Positions 23,679-36,520 of a stretch of DNA of 64,000 bases are shown here, piece by piece. The DNA is from Coniella vitis (taxonomy: Eukaryota > Ascomycota > Sordariomycetes > Diaporthales > Schizoparmaceae): the NCBI GenBank assembly GCA_011317545.1, contig WUJK01000002.1, positions 2,046,001 to 2,110,000 of the forward strand. The letters are read 5' to 3'. Within the stretch, counting starts at the first letter, position 1, and the number at the start of each line of letters is the position of its first letter. The notes below the pieces were generated by a model. The model made no database searches and had not been told where the DNA came from. It saw nothing but the letters and a program-made list of their open reading frames with translations. Position numbers and translations under genes: made by a program.

Positions 23679-25994
23679 GCAACTGACATATCAATTCTAC
23701 ATGACCTGCCCGCCTGTCGATGCAGGTGTGAATTTATCATATCCTTGATTTTCATGGGGAAAAGGTTTAGGTGTTCAGCGATGACATGAACGGGTTCACG
23801 AAGGCAAAATTGATCAGTTACGAAGTGGAGCAAGAAGTCTGAGTGTACCAGCTCGCGATTGCGCCATAGTCCCAACGGGCTGTGAGCTATGATCGCCCAT
23901 TTTGCGGCCGTCAAGGCATTTTAATACATGGACAACCCGCAGACACGGTGCCGTCTGCACACTGGAAGGGGGTTTCTTGGGATGCGCAGGTCAAGAGGGG
24001 GGAAGCCTTTGAAATGTAAGATCACGTGAATGAAGAATAGCATTGGCTCAGCTCTATTAGCCAAGAAAGCCAGCTGACATGGGTCTTGAACTTCAGTCCT
24101 ATACATACATAGTAGTAAAGCATTGTCATTCCAAAGCAAACCTAGGGACACGGGAATACAGCCACGGGAGCAAGGTTGACGAGGGCCGTAGGGGCATTCC
24201 GGTGCAACTGAAAAAGCGTCCAGGAAGGGGAAGAGTGTGAAATCAGGGATTGTAAAAACAGTATACAACTCCGGGTTAAATGGGGGAAAAAGAAAAGGCT
24301 GTCACTTTTGCACAAGGAGGAACGACCTGGGCTACTTTCTCCTAGCAGACACTTCCTACGCTGGTCCATCTACGACTGCGAACGGAAGAATTGCAAACGC
24401 ACGAACAAAGAAAAAAAAAAGCCATGAGCTGAGGCGGTGGTTTTTGCTGCGCCAGTAGTCTCCCGCGCGCTCCCTCTTCCCGAGACAAAGAGCCAACATG
24501 CTCTTCCCTCCCCACTCTCATCCCCCATTCAACCCGCCCATTCGCAATCCCCACTTGTGTGTCCAGGTGTTTGAGGGCGACATAATTAGAAAGAGTGGCA
24601 GGCCAGCAGCAGCAGCAGCAGCAGACAGGTAGCAGGCGGAGCTGCAGTCTACCGTGTGGATGCGTGTAGTGCAGTGAAGAAGGCAAAAGCAGGGAAGACC
24701 ACCGAAGATGCCCCGGCCCAGAAGGAAGAAAGGAACAAGAGGAGACTAGTCACTAACCTAAAATGCCATGAAAGCCATTGAGCAAAGGGGGTGCACGAAG
24801 CAAGCCGAAGCAAAAGAGGTTGGAGAAGGGGGAGAAAGCTTCTCTGGCTTCTTGTGGTGAGTCTCGGAGGGAAACAAGCCCAATACTCTACAAACTCAAC
24901 ACACGCAGATAAGCTGAACCTAACCGCACACCACTTTGCCTACCGTCTGAGTCCATTGTAAGAGACCTGTCACCTCCCCGTGCGCACCTCTCCGTGCTTG
25001 GGCAATTGAATGGGTGGTTGGATGAATGAACGAATGATTGCATGCATCAATGGAAAAAGTCCAAGAGTGAGAGTGGAAGGCGAAGGAGAAAGGCAATGCA
25101 AAAGGGAAGAAACGAGAAGAGAAAAGGACTGGGTATGCTTCACAAAGAGGACAATCTAAACAAGCCCTTTTTGGTCCGACTTTCAACGCTATTTTCTCTT
25201 GTTCTCTGGGTTTTTTTGTTTTCCCTTCTTTGCTCCTCGCGCGCGCGCGCTCGCTTGCTCGCTCGCTCGACCACCTCCGTTCGCTCTCGACCGGTCACCA
25301 CTCTCAGGTCATCTCATTTCAACAGGGACCGCTGCAAACATGATCACTGCCGACCCATTTCCGATTTGATCTATTTTGCCGTCCTCCTCAGTCTCCCTCA
25401 CACATCCAAGCCTCTCATTTCTCTCGACCCTATCTCCTTGGAAGTGAAGAGGAGGCTCCCGTCACCCTTGGCTGATCATTAGCCTGGAGAGACATCCGAC
25501 TGGCTCAGGCCCCGTTACGTCTTCCCAAATCATCCATGAGCGGTGACAGCCCCAGACATAACTAAGCACACACCCGGCACAACAATCGACAACAACAACG
25601 TCAAGCACCCAACAGCCATCATATACATATAACAACCCAGCGAACGCCTCACCGACAAAGTGGACAAGTCAACATAAAAACTTGAGCAGTCGCATTGCCC
25701 CATTATCCGTGGGTCCGGGGGATCCTTTGCTTCCAGTACCGCTCTTCACTTTGATTTGTGGTTCTTGTCTTCCATCTATTGCCCTTCAACATCTCGACCA
25801 GAGAGCGGAACTCGTTCTATCGGTCACCGTTCAAGCCCCCAGCCTCTTTATCTCAACTTGGGCATCACCAGGCCCCTCCTGCCTTCTTCCTTGCCTTCTG
25901 CTGTCCGGTTTTCTTCAAGGCTTTCTCTCCTTTTTGTGTCTTCCGTGTGAGCGGTCTTATGGTTAGGGGCCAATGCGTTTCTTCCATCACAAAA
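23679..25994. other. intergenic and long 5' leader before HMG-box gene
   Basis: This is 2.3 kb without a supportable gene. The first part holds the RVB1 3' UTR and one TACATAGTA motif (24106-24114). A (CAG)7 microsatellite sits at 24604-24624. From about 25180 to 25990 the sequence is strongly pyrimidine-rich, as expected for the promoter and a long 5' UTR of the regulatory gene downstream; several short upstream ORFs are possible there. Confidence 0.5.
24604..24624 (+). repeat. (CAG)7 microsatellite
   Basis: Seven perfect CAG units lie in non-coding sequence between RVB1 and the HMG-box gene. They lie in none of the coding models given here. Confidence 0.9.
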
Positions 25995-26189
25995 ATGACA
26001 GAGAAGCCTACGTTCCCAGCGGAGTCTTCTTCCTCTTCAAGAAGCTCCTCTGTTATTCGCCCCTTGCAGGTTCCCATTTCTCCCCCTGCTCACTCACCAG
26101 TCAGCCTTCATGCAATGTCGACAAGATCCAGTGATGCTCTGGCGAGGCGGCAGTCAGCAATACATCAATCAGAGCAACAGCGATTCCCT

Positions 26190-26222
<33 letters not shown>

Positions 26223-29061
26223 CTTCTGCAACAACACCATCACCAGCATTATCATCACCCAACCTCGCCGGAATCACCAAGAGCTTCCGGCCGGCTCCCC
26301 CTCGAGTCTCCTCCTGGAGACCTCCCACCCATCGAGGGCCGTCTAACTAGAAAGCGAGCTCGCTCCATTAACGTGGATGAGGCCAACCGCTCGAGAATTG
26401 CTGAGCTTAGCTTGCGGTCTCCTGGACTGGGCCTGTCTCCTCCAAACTCAGCATCAGCAGTGTCTGCCTCAGACTCGATCTGTATTTGTCCAACTCCGCC
26501 CAAAGTTCCGAGACCTCGTAACGGTATGTTGGCCCTTTCACTTTGCCTTGGCTTGATGGTTTCATTTTGACTTTACTGCTCGGGCTCCTGTTTATCCCGG
26601 CTCGCGTCTTTTGTGCCTTGAAGCAAACCTTTTCTTTGCCCCTTCCCTCCTCCCCTTTGCCCGGGAAACCCTCTAGACATCAAGTCTTTGTCTTTTCCGT
26701 TTTTCTTGAGATGTCAACAATCAGTTACTGCTGTTACCGAACTAGTGCGAGATAACCTGTAACTTTTTGAGACTGAATCCAGTGGACACTGCAGGAAGCA
26801 GGTCATTGAAGGAGCGAGGGAAGGAGAGCGTCTGAGAAGCGAAAGAGAAAGAAAAGAGGCGGGAACAAGATGAAAGCAGATCAAACAGATAAAATGGTTC
26901 TAACCGATGTCCTTCCTACCTTTCAATAGCATTCATACTTTACCGTCAACACTACCAAGCGAGCGTGGTTGCCAAGCACCCGGGCCTTGCGAATCCCGAG
27001 ATTTCGAAGATTATCGGTGATCACTGGCGCAAGGAGCCCGAGCATGTCAAGAACTCGTGGAAAAACCTTGCCGAAGAGGAAAAGGTACGACATCAACGCC
27101 AGTATCCTCAATACAAGTACCAACCGCGCCGCGGGGGCAAGGGAGGCCCTGCAACCAGACCTACTTCAGCAACGGGAGACGGTAGTGATCAGGGACGCTG
27201 CCCAAAGTGTGGTGGGCGCTTCATCGCGACGCCTAGAACGCCATCGACACCTTTTGCGCTGGGTTTGGGCCTGTCGACTGGCGGTGGCGGCGAAGGCAGT
27301 ATGCACATGCCAACCATTGCAACCAACCCACGAATGGTGGAGCTGTCGAGCTCACAACAGCACTTTCATCATCGGCAGTCAATAGATTCAGACTACCATG
27401 GTAATGGTGGTATCGTCTACGGTGATGGCCGCCGACATTCCGCTTACTACCCACACTCTCTTCCAGAGGGACTGCGACCCATTGATGATGAATACGAAGG
27501 GGCAAGTATGCATGGCATGCCACGGCATCGCGGACTGCAACAAGAGGACTCTGGGATGCCTACCTCGCCAGACGTCAAGCGGCGTCGTTTTGGAGGTTTG
27601 GACCGTTCTCCGGATCAGGCTTATGTCTCGCCCATGAGCGCTGCCCCTCATCACCAAGGTCACCAAGGTCACTCGGGTTTCCCTCCTCAGCCACCATATC
27701 CTCCACAACAGTATCATCAACAACACCCGACTTCACGGCGAGACTCAGCCGTTGGCTTTAGAGGAGGATCCTACCCTAGCCATCCAGGTGGTAGCTACCA
27801 AGTCCCAGCTCCTCTGCCCCAGCCACGACCAATTGCTGGACCCGGTGGCACACAATCGCAACCACCGGTACAGCCACAGCAGATGGCCCCGCCTCCACGA
27901 CCAGGTCGACTCAGCACTGCGAACGGCATTGCTCCTGTCCCGTCAGAGCCATCTGGCAAGGCTGGACAGCCAGGTTTTGACGAGTCGTTGACGCTGGCGC
28001 CACTGCAAATTCCGCCCAACTCGCCCACCCAGAGTGCTGAAACCAGCGGTGGTGCACGTACTCTGTCGAGCGGCGTCTTGTCAGGGCTTGGGACCGGTCC
28101 TCTTTCATCGAACCATGGGCCATGGGATGATAGTCAGACACGGGGCGTTGAGTCACTGCTCATGAGTATCCCTTATCTCAACCGACTAAGTGCGCTCAGA
28201 CGGATTGAGCCTCCTTTGGGACCACCTGGTCCAGGCGGTCCAGCTGTTGAGACAAGAGGCCCCGTAATTGCCATTGAAGGGACCCATGAGGGACTCTTGA
28301 GAGATGTGCGGCCTGTGATTGAGCGCGCCTTGCGAGAGTCTCGCGAATGTGAAGTTCGGATCTGGACAGACTCCTCTGTTGAAAGGGCATTGACGCCGCC
28401 TGATGATGGTGGTTCTGCGAGCAAGAACGACCAAGCTGAGGATGCTGAAATGGCTGACGCCCAAGACAAGACATCGCGCTTGTTCGGCAGCCGCCACAAC
28501 AGCATCACGCGCGCTAGCGACAGCACGGAAAACAGCACGGCGGGCACGCACTCTGTCAACGCAAGTACTGCAACTGGACCACAGCAAGCAGGCAGTCCCC
28601 GGGCGCTGGTGGATTACCTGCAAACCATCTTGCGGTGGCACACCAAGTCGGCTGAGATTGTCAAACACATCACCACCGTGCCCAAAAATAACGGTTCTTT
28701 CAAGCTCATCCCTGTCGCACTAGTCCCTGGAGGATTTGGTCTGACACTCTCCGACAAGGCTGCGACGACAATTGAAATCACAGACGTGTACTCGCCCTTG
28801 GACCACTGGCAATGGATGGCCTCGATGTGGCGAGGCATTGTCGGAGCGGACCTGGTGGTATACGTGCGTGAAGTCACGGCTGAAGAAGCCGTTCTGAATA
28901 ATAGGCCGGTCGAGTATCACCAAGGCGGGGTGATGGAGGTCAAGGTGGCGGGCGGCAAGGTTGACGAGACCACAGAGCGCCGGTTGGCGTTTGAAGTGAT
29001 GGAATGGATCATGGCGGGCAGCTTCCGTGAGGGATATACCTTTTCTGGAGAGGGGAAGTGA
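25995..29061 (+). CDS. HMG-box (MATA_HMG type) transcription factor
   Basis: This is a DNA-binding regulator with a single sequence-specific HMG box of the MAT/Ste11/Rox1 class. Two exons, 25995-26523 and 26930-29061, give 886 residues. The box spans about 173-243: PRPRN is at the end of exon 1, then AFILYRQHYQASVVAKHPGL, EISKIIGDHWRKEP and WKNLAEEEKVRHQRQYPQYK. The N-terminal arm is Ser-rich with a run of ten Gln encoded by (CAG)10 followed by a His-rich stretch. After the box come a CPKCGG pair, long Pro/Gln-rich segments and a conserved-looking globular C-terminus (about 730-886). The 406-bp intron is unusually long and breaks the box after Asn176. An in-frame ATG at 25959 would add 12 residues. 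The target genes and the exact orthologue (Ste11-like or Rox1-like) cannot be decided from the sequence. Confidence 0.85.
26190..26219 (+). repeat. (CAG)10 polyglutamine tract
   Basis: Ten uninterrupted CAG codons encode Gln10 in the N-terminal arm of the HMG-box protein. Such a pure run is expected to be polymorphic. Confidence 0.95.
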
Positions 29062-29769
29062 CGATTGCATCTGCTAGTTGAATTTCGGTGGGGTAGAGAG
29101 GGCGCCCGTTGGTGATGCTTTTGTACATCGATTTTCAAGGTTGATTAGAGCCTTTCAATTTCGTCCAGCGGCTGAGCGAGCAAGTGTCCGCTACGCAATT
29201 CCTGTATTAAGATTTGTTTGTTTTTCGTATACCATATGCGCTGGCTGGCGAGGACAGATATTTGAGATGTGGTATTTCTCAGGGCTATCAAGTTCGTGTG
29301 ATATCTCGGCGTGAGGGTGCAAGGGTGGATTGACGAGAGCTGGAGCAACGATGGCAAGGTACGTACCGGAGGCTTGCCAGAATACTGTCTTACATAATCA
29401 ATGCGGTTAGGCGGCTCCCTCCGTTGGTATGTTAGTATTTTGTACAGCAAGCGTTCTATGTACTATGTACATGGTAAAGTAGTGCTTAAGTATTGTACCT
29501 GGCTAAGCTTGGCGTACGACCTCCCTGCTTCCAAGCAGTTGCGGCGCCAACACCAACAACAACCAGAACTCCGCGTTACAGACGTCAATGAACGCGTCTT
29601 CACACCATTCTCCACGCTATCGGCACGACGCTTGACCATCTAGCTTTCACGATTGATTGCAGTGCTCTGTTCCGACCTCGAATATCGAATTGTAAAACCA
29701 CTGTCGGCTTTCTTGTGCATCACTTCGAGATGATCATTTCCATTGCCAACCCCACGTAAATACGACAAG
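29062..29769. other. tandem intergenic, HMG-box gene to dynactin p150
   Basis: This 708 bp spacer contains one full GTACTATGTAC motif (29460-29470). The 3' half holds the dynactin promoter and 5' UTR. No other gene is visible. Confidence 0.55.
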
Positions 29770-32700
29770 ATGTCAGACCTGGCGGTTGGACAGCTCATTC
29801 GTCTCGCAGACGGCCGGAATGCCACGATCCGCTTCGTTGGCGAGACCGAATTCGCTCCAGGTATATGGGTTGGCTGCGAGCTCGACGATGGCTCCGGCAA
29901 GAACGATGGCAGCGTCCAAGGCGAGCGCTATTTTGACTGCGCCATGGGACACGGCATGTTCGTGCGCCCTGCTGCAATCACTATCTTGGCGCAACCTCCG
30001 CCGCCAGCTAAACCGAAGGCCGCTTCTACCACCCCAGGTGGAGGCAGAAGGAGACCGAGTAGCTTTGCGTCAGGATCCAAGAGTGCATCTACATCGTTAG
30101 ATCCAAATGCTGGAAGAAGACGTAGCATGAATGCCCCGAGCCCTAGTCCGGCGGGGAGAACATCGCGGCCGTCAAGCATTGTTAGGGTGAGGATAAGCAA
30201 TCATACCATAATTTATCGGTTCAAGATGCTAATCGCTCGTGGCTTCTGAGCAGTCACCCACCAAATCCCCTACCAAACAGTTAGGCTTGGGCACAGCTAC
30301 ATCGAGTACCTCAACCTCACGTACAGGCACACCAGCGAATACGCGTGGTGGGGCTACTGCTGCCACAAGAGCTCGAGTCTCTTCCACAAGCGTAGCGAGA
30401 AACTCCATGGGTCCTCCTGCTCGACCAGGACGCCAGGCATCTGTCTCTTCTACATCCGGTAGTCGAACCACTACAAGACCATTGAGCAATCGGCTTTCCC
30501 AGTCGACAAGCAAAACTCGACCTGAAGCCCCCACGCGTGGGTCGACTGGCTCTATATCTGGTTTGGACAAGAGAGCTTCTGTCGAAGCAGGAACTGTGAC
30601 ACCTCAGAAGGGCAGCAGTGACGACGAAAGCAGTCCCGTTGCGGACGCGGATCCTGCCCCTGAGCCAGACGCCCTACGCGAATCCGAGGACATTGAGCCG
30701 CCGAGAAAAGTATCGCGGCCGACAACACAGGCTTTACAGGCTTCCAACAGGAAAATTGAAGACCTCGAAGCCAAGCTACGTGTGATGGAGAGGAAGCGCA
30801 CTGAAGATCGAGACAAGATCAAACTCTTGGACAAGGTTCAGGCCGATCGAGACAAGTTCGAGGCAATCATACAGAAGCTGCAGCAAAAGTATGGTCCCAT
30901 GCAACAGGAGCTGTCCGACTCGCGGAAACAATTGGCAGATTTGAAGAGAAGCTTTGAATCTGTGGAGCGAATGCAAGCAGAACATGAGTCCGAGCTAGAA
31001 TTGGCAACGCTTGACCGCGAGATGGCGGAAGAGACTGCCGAGGTTCTCAAAAGTGAGGTGGAGGCCCTCAAAGAAAAGGCAGAAGAGCTCGAGCTCGAAT
31101 TAGAAATCCTGCGCGAAGAAAACTCCGAATATACCAAGGGCATGTCCCCAGAAGAAAGAGCAAGCACAAACTGGATACAGCTAGAGCGTAACAATGAGCG
31201 CCTACGTGAGGCACTCATACGTTTGCGTGATATCACGCAGCAGCAAGAGGAAGAGCTCAAGGATCAAATTAAGAGCCTCGAAGAAGATGTCAAGGAACTT
31301 TCCGTGCTCAAGGAACAGGATGAGGTCAACAAGGAGAAACTCGCACACACCGAAGCCATGGTCGAGGACCTTCGGCAGCAGCTTGACACCGCTCTGGGTG
31401 CAGAGGATATGATTGAAGATCTTACTGAGCGCAATATGAGCCAGGCCGAGCAAATTGAGGAGCTCAAAGCTATTGTTGACGATTTGGAAAATCTCAAAGA
31501 GGTTAATGACGAGCTTGAGATCAATCATGTCCAAAATGAAAAGGAGATGCAGGAGGAAATCGACTTCAAGGACAGTGTCATAGCAGAGCAAGCAAGGCGT
31601 GCCGCCCAACAAGAAGAGACGCTTGAGGACATGGAGTATACCCTGTCACGATTTCGCGAGCTCGTCAACAACCTTCAAGGCGACCTGCAAGATATGAAGG
31701 CGTCGCAAGCTGTTACGGAGGGCGAATCTGAGAAACTCAACAGTCGATCACGCGCCATGGAGGATCTCACAATGAAACTGCAGATTTCGGCTGAAAAGGC
31801 GCAGGCTAAGACCATTGATCTCGAAATGCGTCGGCTGGAAGCCCAAGAAGCTGAGCAGCATCTCGCCATTATCAAGCTTTTCCTTCCAGACAGCTACCAG
31901 AGCGATCAGAACTCCGTCTTGGCCCTGCTTCGTTTCAAGCGGCTAGCATTCAAGGCGAATTTGTTGCATCAGTTCATACAGGAGCGGATCAAGGGTCAAA
32001 CGCATCCTGGGCACGAGGATGATGTGTTCTCCGGATGTGATGCTCTTGACAAGCTAACATGGGTATATTCCATGTGCAACCGCTTCGTCAACTCTATTAG
32101 TCACTGCTCTTTGGAACGATTCTCCAAGTATGAGGGTGCGCTGTTCGAGTTGGAGCCGGTAGAACGAGCTCTCAATGGGTGGATCGAGGGCCTTAAACGC
32201 GATGAACTGAAGGAGAAACAATGCGCAAGCGAACTCCAACGTACCATTGCTCTGATGAGCCATCTTGGCGAGGTGCACATTTCTGAGGATATTGAAAGCT
32301 TTGCGGACGATATCTATATGAAAACAGCCTTGGTCCAAAGCAACCTTGAATCGGCTGCCACGGCGTTTGCCACTATTCAAAACATGGTTCAGCATGTTAT
32401 TCCGCCGGTCAGCGAAGAAGACGAACTTGCTCAGTATTTCAGCAAGAAAGCCGATGCAGTTGTCACTCAGACGCGCAGCACCAAGGTCATTGCTGGCAGA
32501 ACAGTCAGTGCACTAGAGGATCTGCGGATACGCTCTTTGGCTTTGTCGCCAGAAACCAAGGAGGTCTTTGAGCAGTGTGAGGCAGCCTCGCAAGAGCTCT
32601 CGCAACTGGCGCAAAGGATTGGTCACGATCTACACCAACTCCTGCATGAGGAGGGCAGGACCGAGCCTTATACCTATCTTGAGGTTCAGTCCCGCGTGCG

Positions 32701-33826
32701 GAAGACTGTGCTTGAAGTTTCAAACTCGGACGAGTCTGATTTATTTACGACCTACTTGAACAAGCTACGCGCCCTGACTAGCAACATCACCGACCTCTCA
32801 CACCTGGCTGCCGATTTTACACAGACACAAGAATTCGAGCGCAGCATCGCACCATGGATTTTGCGCTCACATGAACTCAAGGCCATCAAGACCATCCCTG
32901 TTGACGCAGAGGAAGAGGTGCGGCGTCTCAAGGAGGACTGGAGTGAGGCTCGCCGGGCCGTCGCCCAGCGTGAAGAGGCTCTCAGCACAGCCATGCTCAA
33001 AATCGAGACACTCGAATCGCGCATGCGCGACGCAACTGCAAAAGCAAACCGCATCGCCGACCTCGAATTGCAAATCGAAAAGAGCAAAGAGGTTGTCGCA
33101 GCACTTCGCGAGGATATTGAGAAGCAAGACCGCGAGCTCAAAGTGCTTGAAGCAGATCGCGACAAGTGGAAGAAGATTGCCGGCGACTCGCGCGCCTTCA
33201 ATGAGGCAGCGGCTGGCACTAGAGCTGGCAAGGAGATGGCCGTGGCAACAGCCCGTGAAATGGACGCGCTTAAGGACGATGTTGCAGCCTTGCAATCCGC
33301 CGTGCGGTATTTGCGCGAGGACAATCGCCGTGCTCGGTTGACGGAGCAGGAAGGCTACGACTGGCTTGCAGAGCCGCTCAGTCGACCCGTGCCTATAGCC
33401 GAACAACGGAAGCAGTTGGTTGTCACAGAAGGCAGAGACGTTCTGGGCGAGCTGCTCAAGATGGCAACGTCTACCAAGGTCTATGACCTTGGCGCCATGC
33501 CTCAAGACAAGCTTGCGTGGAAGAGCGCAAAGAGCACGCCGCAGTATCACGCGGCGAAGCAAATGGAGGATCTCGTAACGTGGCAGGGTTGGCGGGACAG
33601 CGTTGTCCGCAAGGGTCAGACGCTGGTGACGCAGCAGCAGCAACACCAACGAGGCACCGCCGGAGCCGCGGCCAGTGTGAGGAAAATGAGAAGTGCCGCA
33701 GCTGCGAAGTTGCACATTCGCTTGCCGGATTTAACTGGCAAGATGATTCCAGGCAGTAGTACTGGTGATGTGCAGATTGTGGGGTCTCGAGAATGGGAAG
33801 GTTTGCAGGGACGGCTAGTTGTTTAA
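29770..33826 (+). CDS. ro-3: dynactin p150Glued subunit
   Basis: This is the large dynactin subunit that links cytoplasmic dynein to microtubules and cargo; it is named ro-3 in Neurospora. Two exons, 29770-30186 and 30254-33826, give 1329 residues, the usual size. The CAP-Gly domain covers about 5-70, with GIWVGCELDD and the EB1/tubulin-binding GKNDG at 43-47. A basic Ser/Pro-rich linker (about 75-300) probably adds microtubule affinity. A first coiled coil spans about 300-675, the conserved dynactin domain about 690-990 (FLPDSYQSDQNSVLALLRFK at its start), and a second coiled coil about 1020-1165. The intron ends in GAGCAG, a tandem acceptor, so one extra Gln may be included. It converges with FTR1 across only 200 bp. 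Confidence 0.95.
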
Positions 33827-34026
33827 AACATGTCACAGTTGGAGAAGACGTGTGTTATGGAGCGCCAATTCTTTTTTATTCGAGGATACCAATACTGCGA
33901 TCAATGTCGATGAGAGTTTTTGAGTATCTTTATGAATTGTTGCAGTCTTGATCAGTTAAATAAGGGTAACGATTTATCCTGCCTCCTACTTGGGTTCGCA
34001 TTCTCAATATTGTCTTGGAGCAAGTC

Positions 34027-35583
34027 TCAGACAGCAACCATTGTGATTCCCTGATCCGTTGTATTGTCGGCCGAACCGCCCTTCTCGGAGCTGGCATGAA
34101 CATACTGCACTTGCTGCACATCAGCAGAGCTGGCGTCCCCAGATTGTGAGGATGAGGATGGAAGCTGCTGCTGCTGGTCCCCATCAGTTCCATCTTTCGA
34201 CTTGGTCTTGGCCTTAACAAGCGGCCAGTGACCTTTGACTTCGTTATAGCGCATACAGATAAAAGCAATGATGACGGCGATCCAGTAGGCATTGTATGCA
34301 ATCACCGTTCCATAGGTGCCAGTATTGTTCCAGCCTAGGATGGCATTGAAGATGCCCCATCCGCCACCGCCATTGACTTCTGGGCTGCAACACTACAATG
34401 TTGAGACACAGGGAGGGGCAGAAATTAGTGATGCTGTCTGGTATGGCGTACAGCAAAACGACAAGGAGCACGGTAAAAGACTGGGCACTTTGCTGTCGGG
34501 GTTGATTCGTAGTGTGAAGGATTCACTTACATTGACATGCCAAACAGCCTTTGAAATATCGTAGGTTCCTGGGCCACTGCCCAATTCCGAAATATCGCTG
34601 CCCACAGCATTGTTCCACTGCTGCTGCTCAAAATAGCCGACCGCACGGGAGAAGAGACCAGCGGCGACGAGGTAAATGAGGCATGTTGATGCGATGAGGA
34701 AAATTTGCATGGAGGACGTTGAGCCACCTCTGTTCACGGGAATTAGGGCTGATCAGCAACGGATAGTCATTGGAAACAGACAAGAATAACTGGGAAGGCA
34801 GGCAAAAGACTTACTTATAAAGGAGGTAGCCAGCGAAAATACCTGTGGCAAGTCCGACAACGGCAGGGAGAGGGAATGCCGAAGCAGGCGCTGAAAAGGA
34901 GACACCAGCGACAAAAATGATGGCTTCGATGCCCTCACGGAGGACAGTGATGAACGGTAAGACAAACATGGCATACTTTTCAGAAAAGCGCTTGAGCCAT
35001 GCGCGTTTAGACGTGGTAGCGGTGGGGCTGGGTCCTACAGCTCCCGTTTCAGCGTTGCTTTCCTCTCTCTTCTTTTTGTTCCTCCACCTCTTGCCGGCGA
35101 TGATAGTTGTGGGCTCTTCCAGCGCAGCGGCGAGCTTCAGGCGCCACTTGTCTTGCATTTTGTTGACACGAAGCAGAGCGGCACCGACAAGGGTGATGAT
35201 GAGCGAGGCAAAGAGAGCAAAGGCGCCCTCCCAGTATTGCTCTGAGCCGTCCCAACGGTCGGTGCCGACGGTGTAGAAGGTACCAATGACGGCGGCTGCG
35301 ACAACGAGACAGATGGAGAAGCCTATGCCAACGCCGAGCCAGACTTGCTTACGAAGGCGCTTGTAGCTCCTGACCGAGTGTGCGTCTGGGCCATCGAGGG
35401 TCTGTTTCAGCCAGGCTAGAAGAACAGAGACGATGATGACTGTCTCGAGCGTCTCTCTGTGACAGGTCGCAGATTAGGTGCCATTTCGGTGATCGACCGG
35501 GTGGCTTCACTGCTTTACGCTGGATTTCTGACATACCTGAAGACAACGAGGAAGACAGGGACAGCGAACACTTGAGGAGCCAT
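34027..35583 (-). CDS. ftr1: high-affinity iron permease Ftr1
   Basis: This is the plasma-membrane iron permease that takes up Fe(III) made by its partner ferroxidase. Four exons are read on the minus strand: 35583-35537, 35456-34815, 34729-34531 and 34392-34027, giving 417 residues. The first REXLE iron-binding motif, RETLE, is at 16-20, and its Arg codon is split by the first intron. A second such motif, REGIE, lies in the FVLPFITVLREGIEAIIFVA helix. Seven hydrophobic segments are visible. A hydrophilic loop with Lys/Arg and Ser runs between helices 3 and 4, and the cytosolic C-terminal tail is Gln/Ser-rich. Introns use GTATGT, GTAAGT, GTAAGT with CAG or TAG. The gene is head-to-head with FET3, the arrangement expected for co-regulated reductive iron assimilation. 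Confidence 0.96.
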
Positions 35584-36468
35584 GGCTGTTGCGGGTGGAG
35601 GGATGGTGAACTATCTGCTACTGGCTGGCCTGTCAATGGGAGGCAAGGCAACTAGAAGGGGATTCTGAAGTCACGAAGGAAGGACACATAAAGTGTATGT
35701 AGCCTTCTTGTGGTTGGCCGTCTTTAAGAGAGTATACATCAAGAGCAATGGGAGTGAGATGGAGCACAAGACTCCTCAGCCAGGTTGCAAGGATTGGCAG
35801 TGACAGCAGAACCAGCAAGCGACTCGAGAGAGCCAATTTGCCACTCAAGTAGCTGGCAGACAGCCTTGCCTGAGAGATTGATGGTCCCGAGCACTTTCCA
35901 GGTCCGTGTACCAAAGAAAAGACCAGGTACGTTTCCGCGGCTTTCCTCTCCACAGATGCAAGGACCCAGGTACTATGTACTGCCCACCTTCCGCATTTGC
36001 TTGCCGCTGGAATTGTCTGACCAATGGGGTGTTAGTAATGCCTCAAGGTCCAGGCCCCACCGTGTAGATCTGGGATCTGATTGACTGGTCTCTAGGACAA
36101 CAGCTGATGTAATCAATCCAACCTCTTGCCCTCCCACTCCTCTTCTGTTCGGTCTAGCGAGTGAGGCTGGTAGTATACTAGGATCTGTTAGCGATACTGT
36201 GCGCAAAAATAGTGACGAACGATCACAAACGAACTTTTAAAATGTCTCAAGGGCTCCCAGGCATCGGGCGCATGGACAACTACTACTATGCAGATCCCGG
36301 CACTTCGACCAGCACTCCCTTGGCCCGTCTCTAAGCTTGACAAAAGGCGCCGTTCTCGACTTTTGCGTCCTCTCCGGGGCTTTATCTGTACTACTATGAG
36401 CTTTGACCGGTCATTTCGGGTGCCGCACTGCATATTAACCTCCCTGTGCTCCGCTCGCTCTCTTAGGC

Positions 36469-36510
36469 TACCTAGGTACTTACCCTCCATGTGCCGTGAG
36501 TACCTAGGTA
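36469..36510. repeat. paired TACCTAGGTA palindromes
   Basis: Two perfect 10-bp palindromes at 36469-36478 and 36501-36510 are spaced 32 bp centre to centre, close to three helical turns, inside the FTR1-FET3 promoter and 10 bp before the iron-GATA site. Confidence 0.8.
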
Positions 36511-36520
36511 CACCACAACC

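Noticed and set aside
24342..24686. 114-codon minus-strand ORF with a poly-Cys run
   Set aside because: The cysteines come from the (CAG)7 microsatellite read in another frame.
32867..33715. 282-codon minus-strand ORF
   Set aside because: It is antisense to the dynactin coiled coil, where Glu/Lys codon bias opens the opposite frame.
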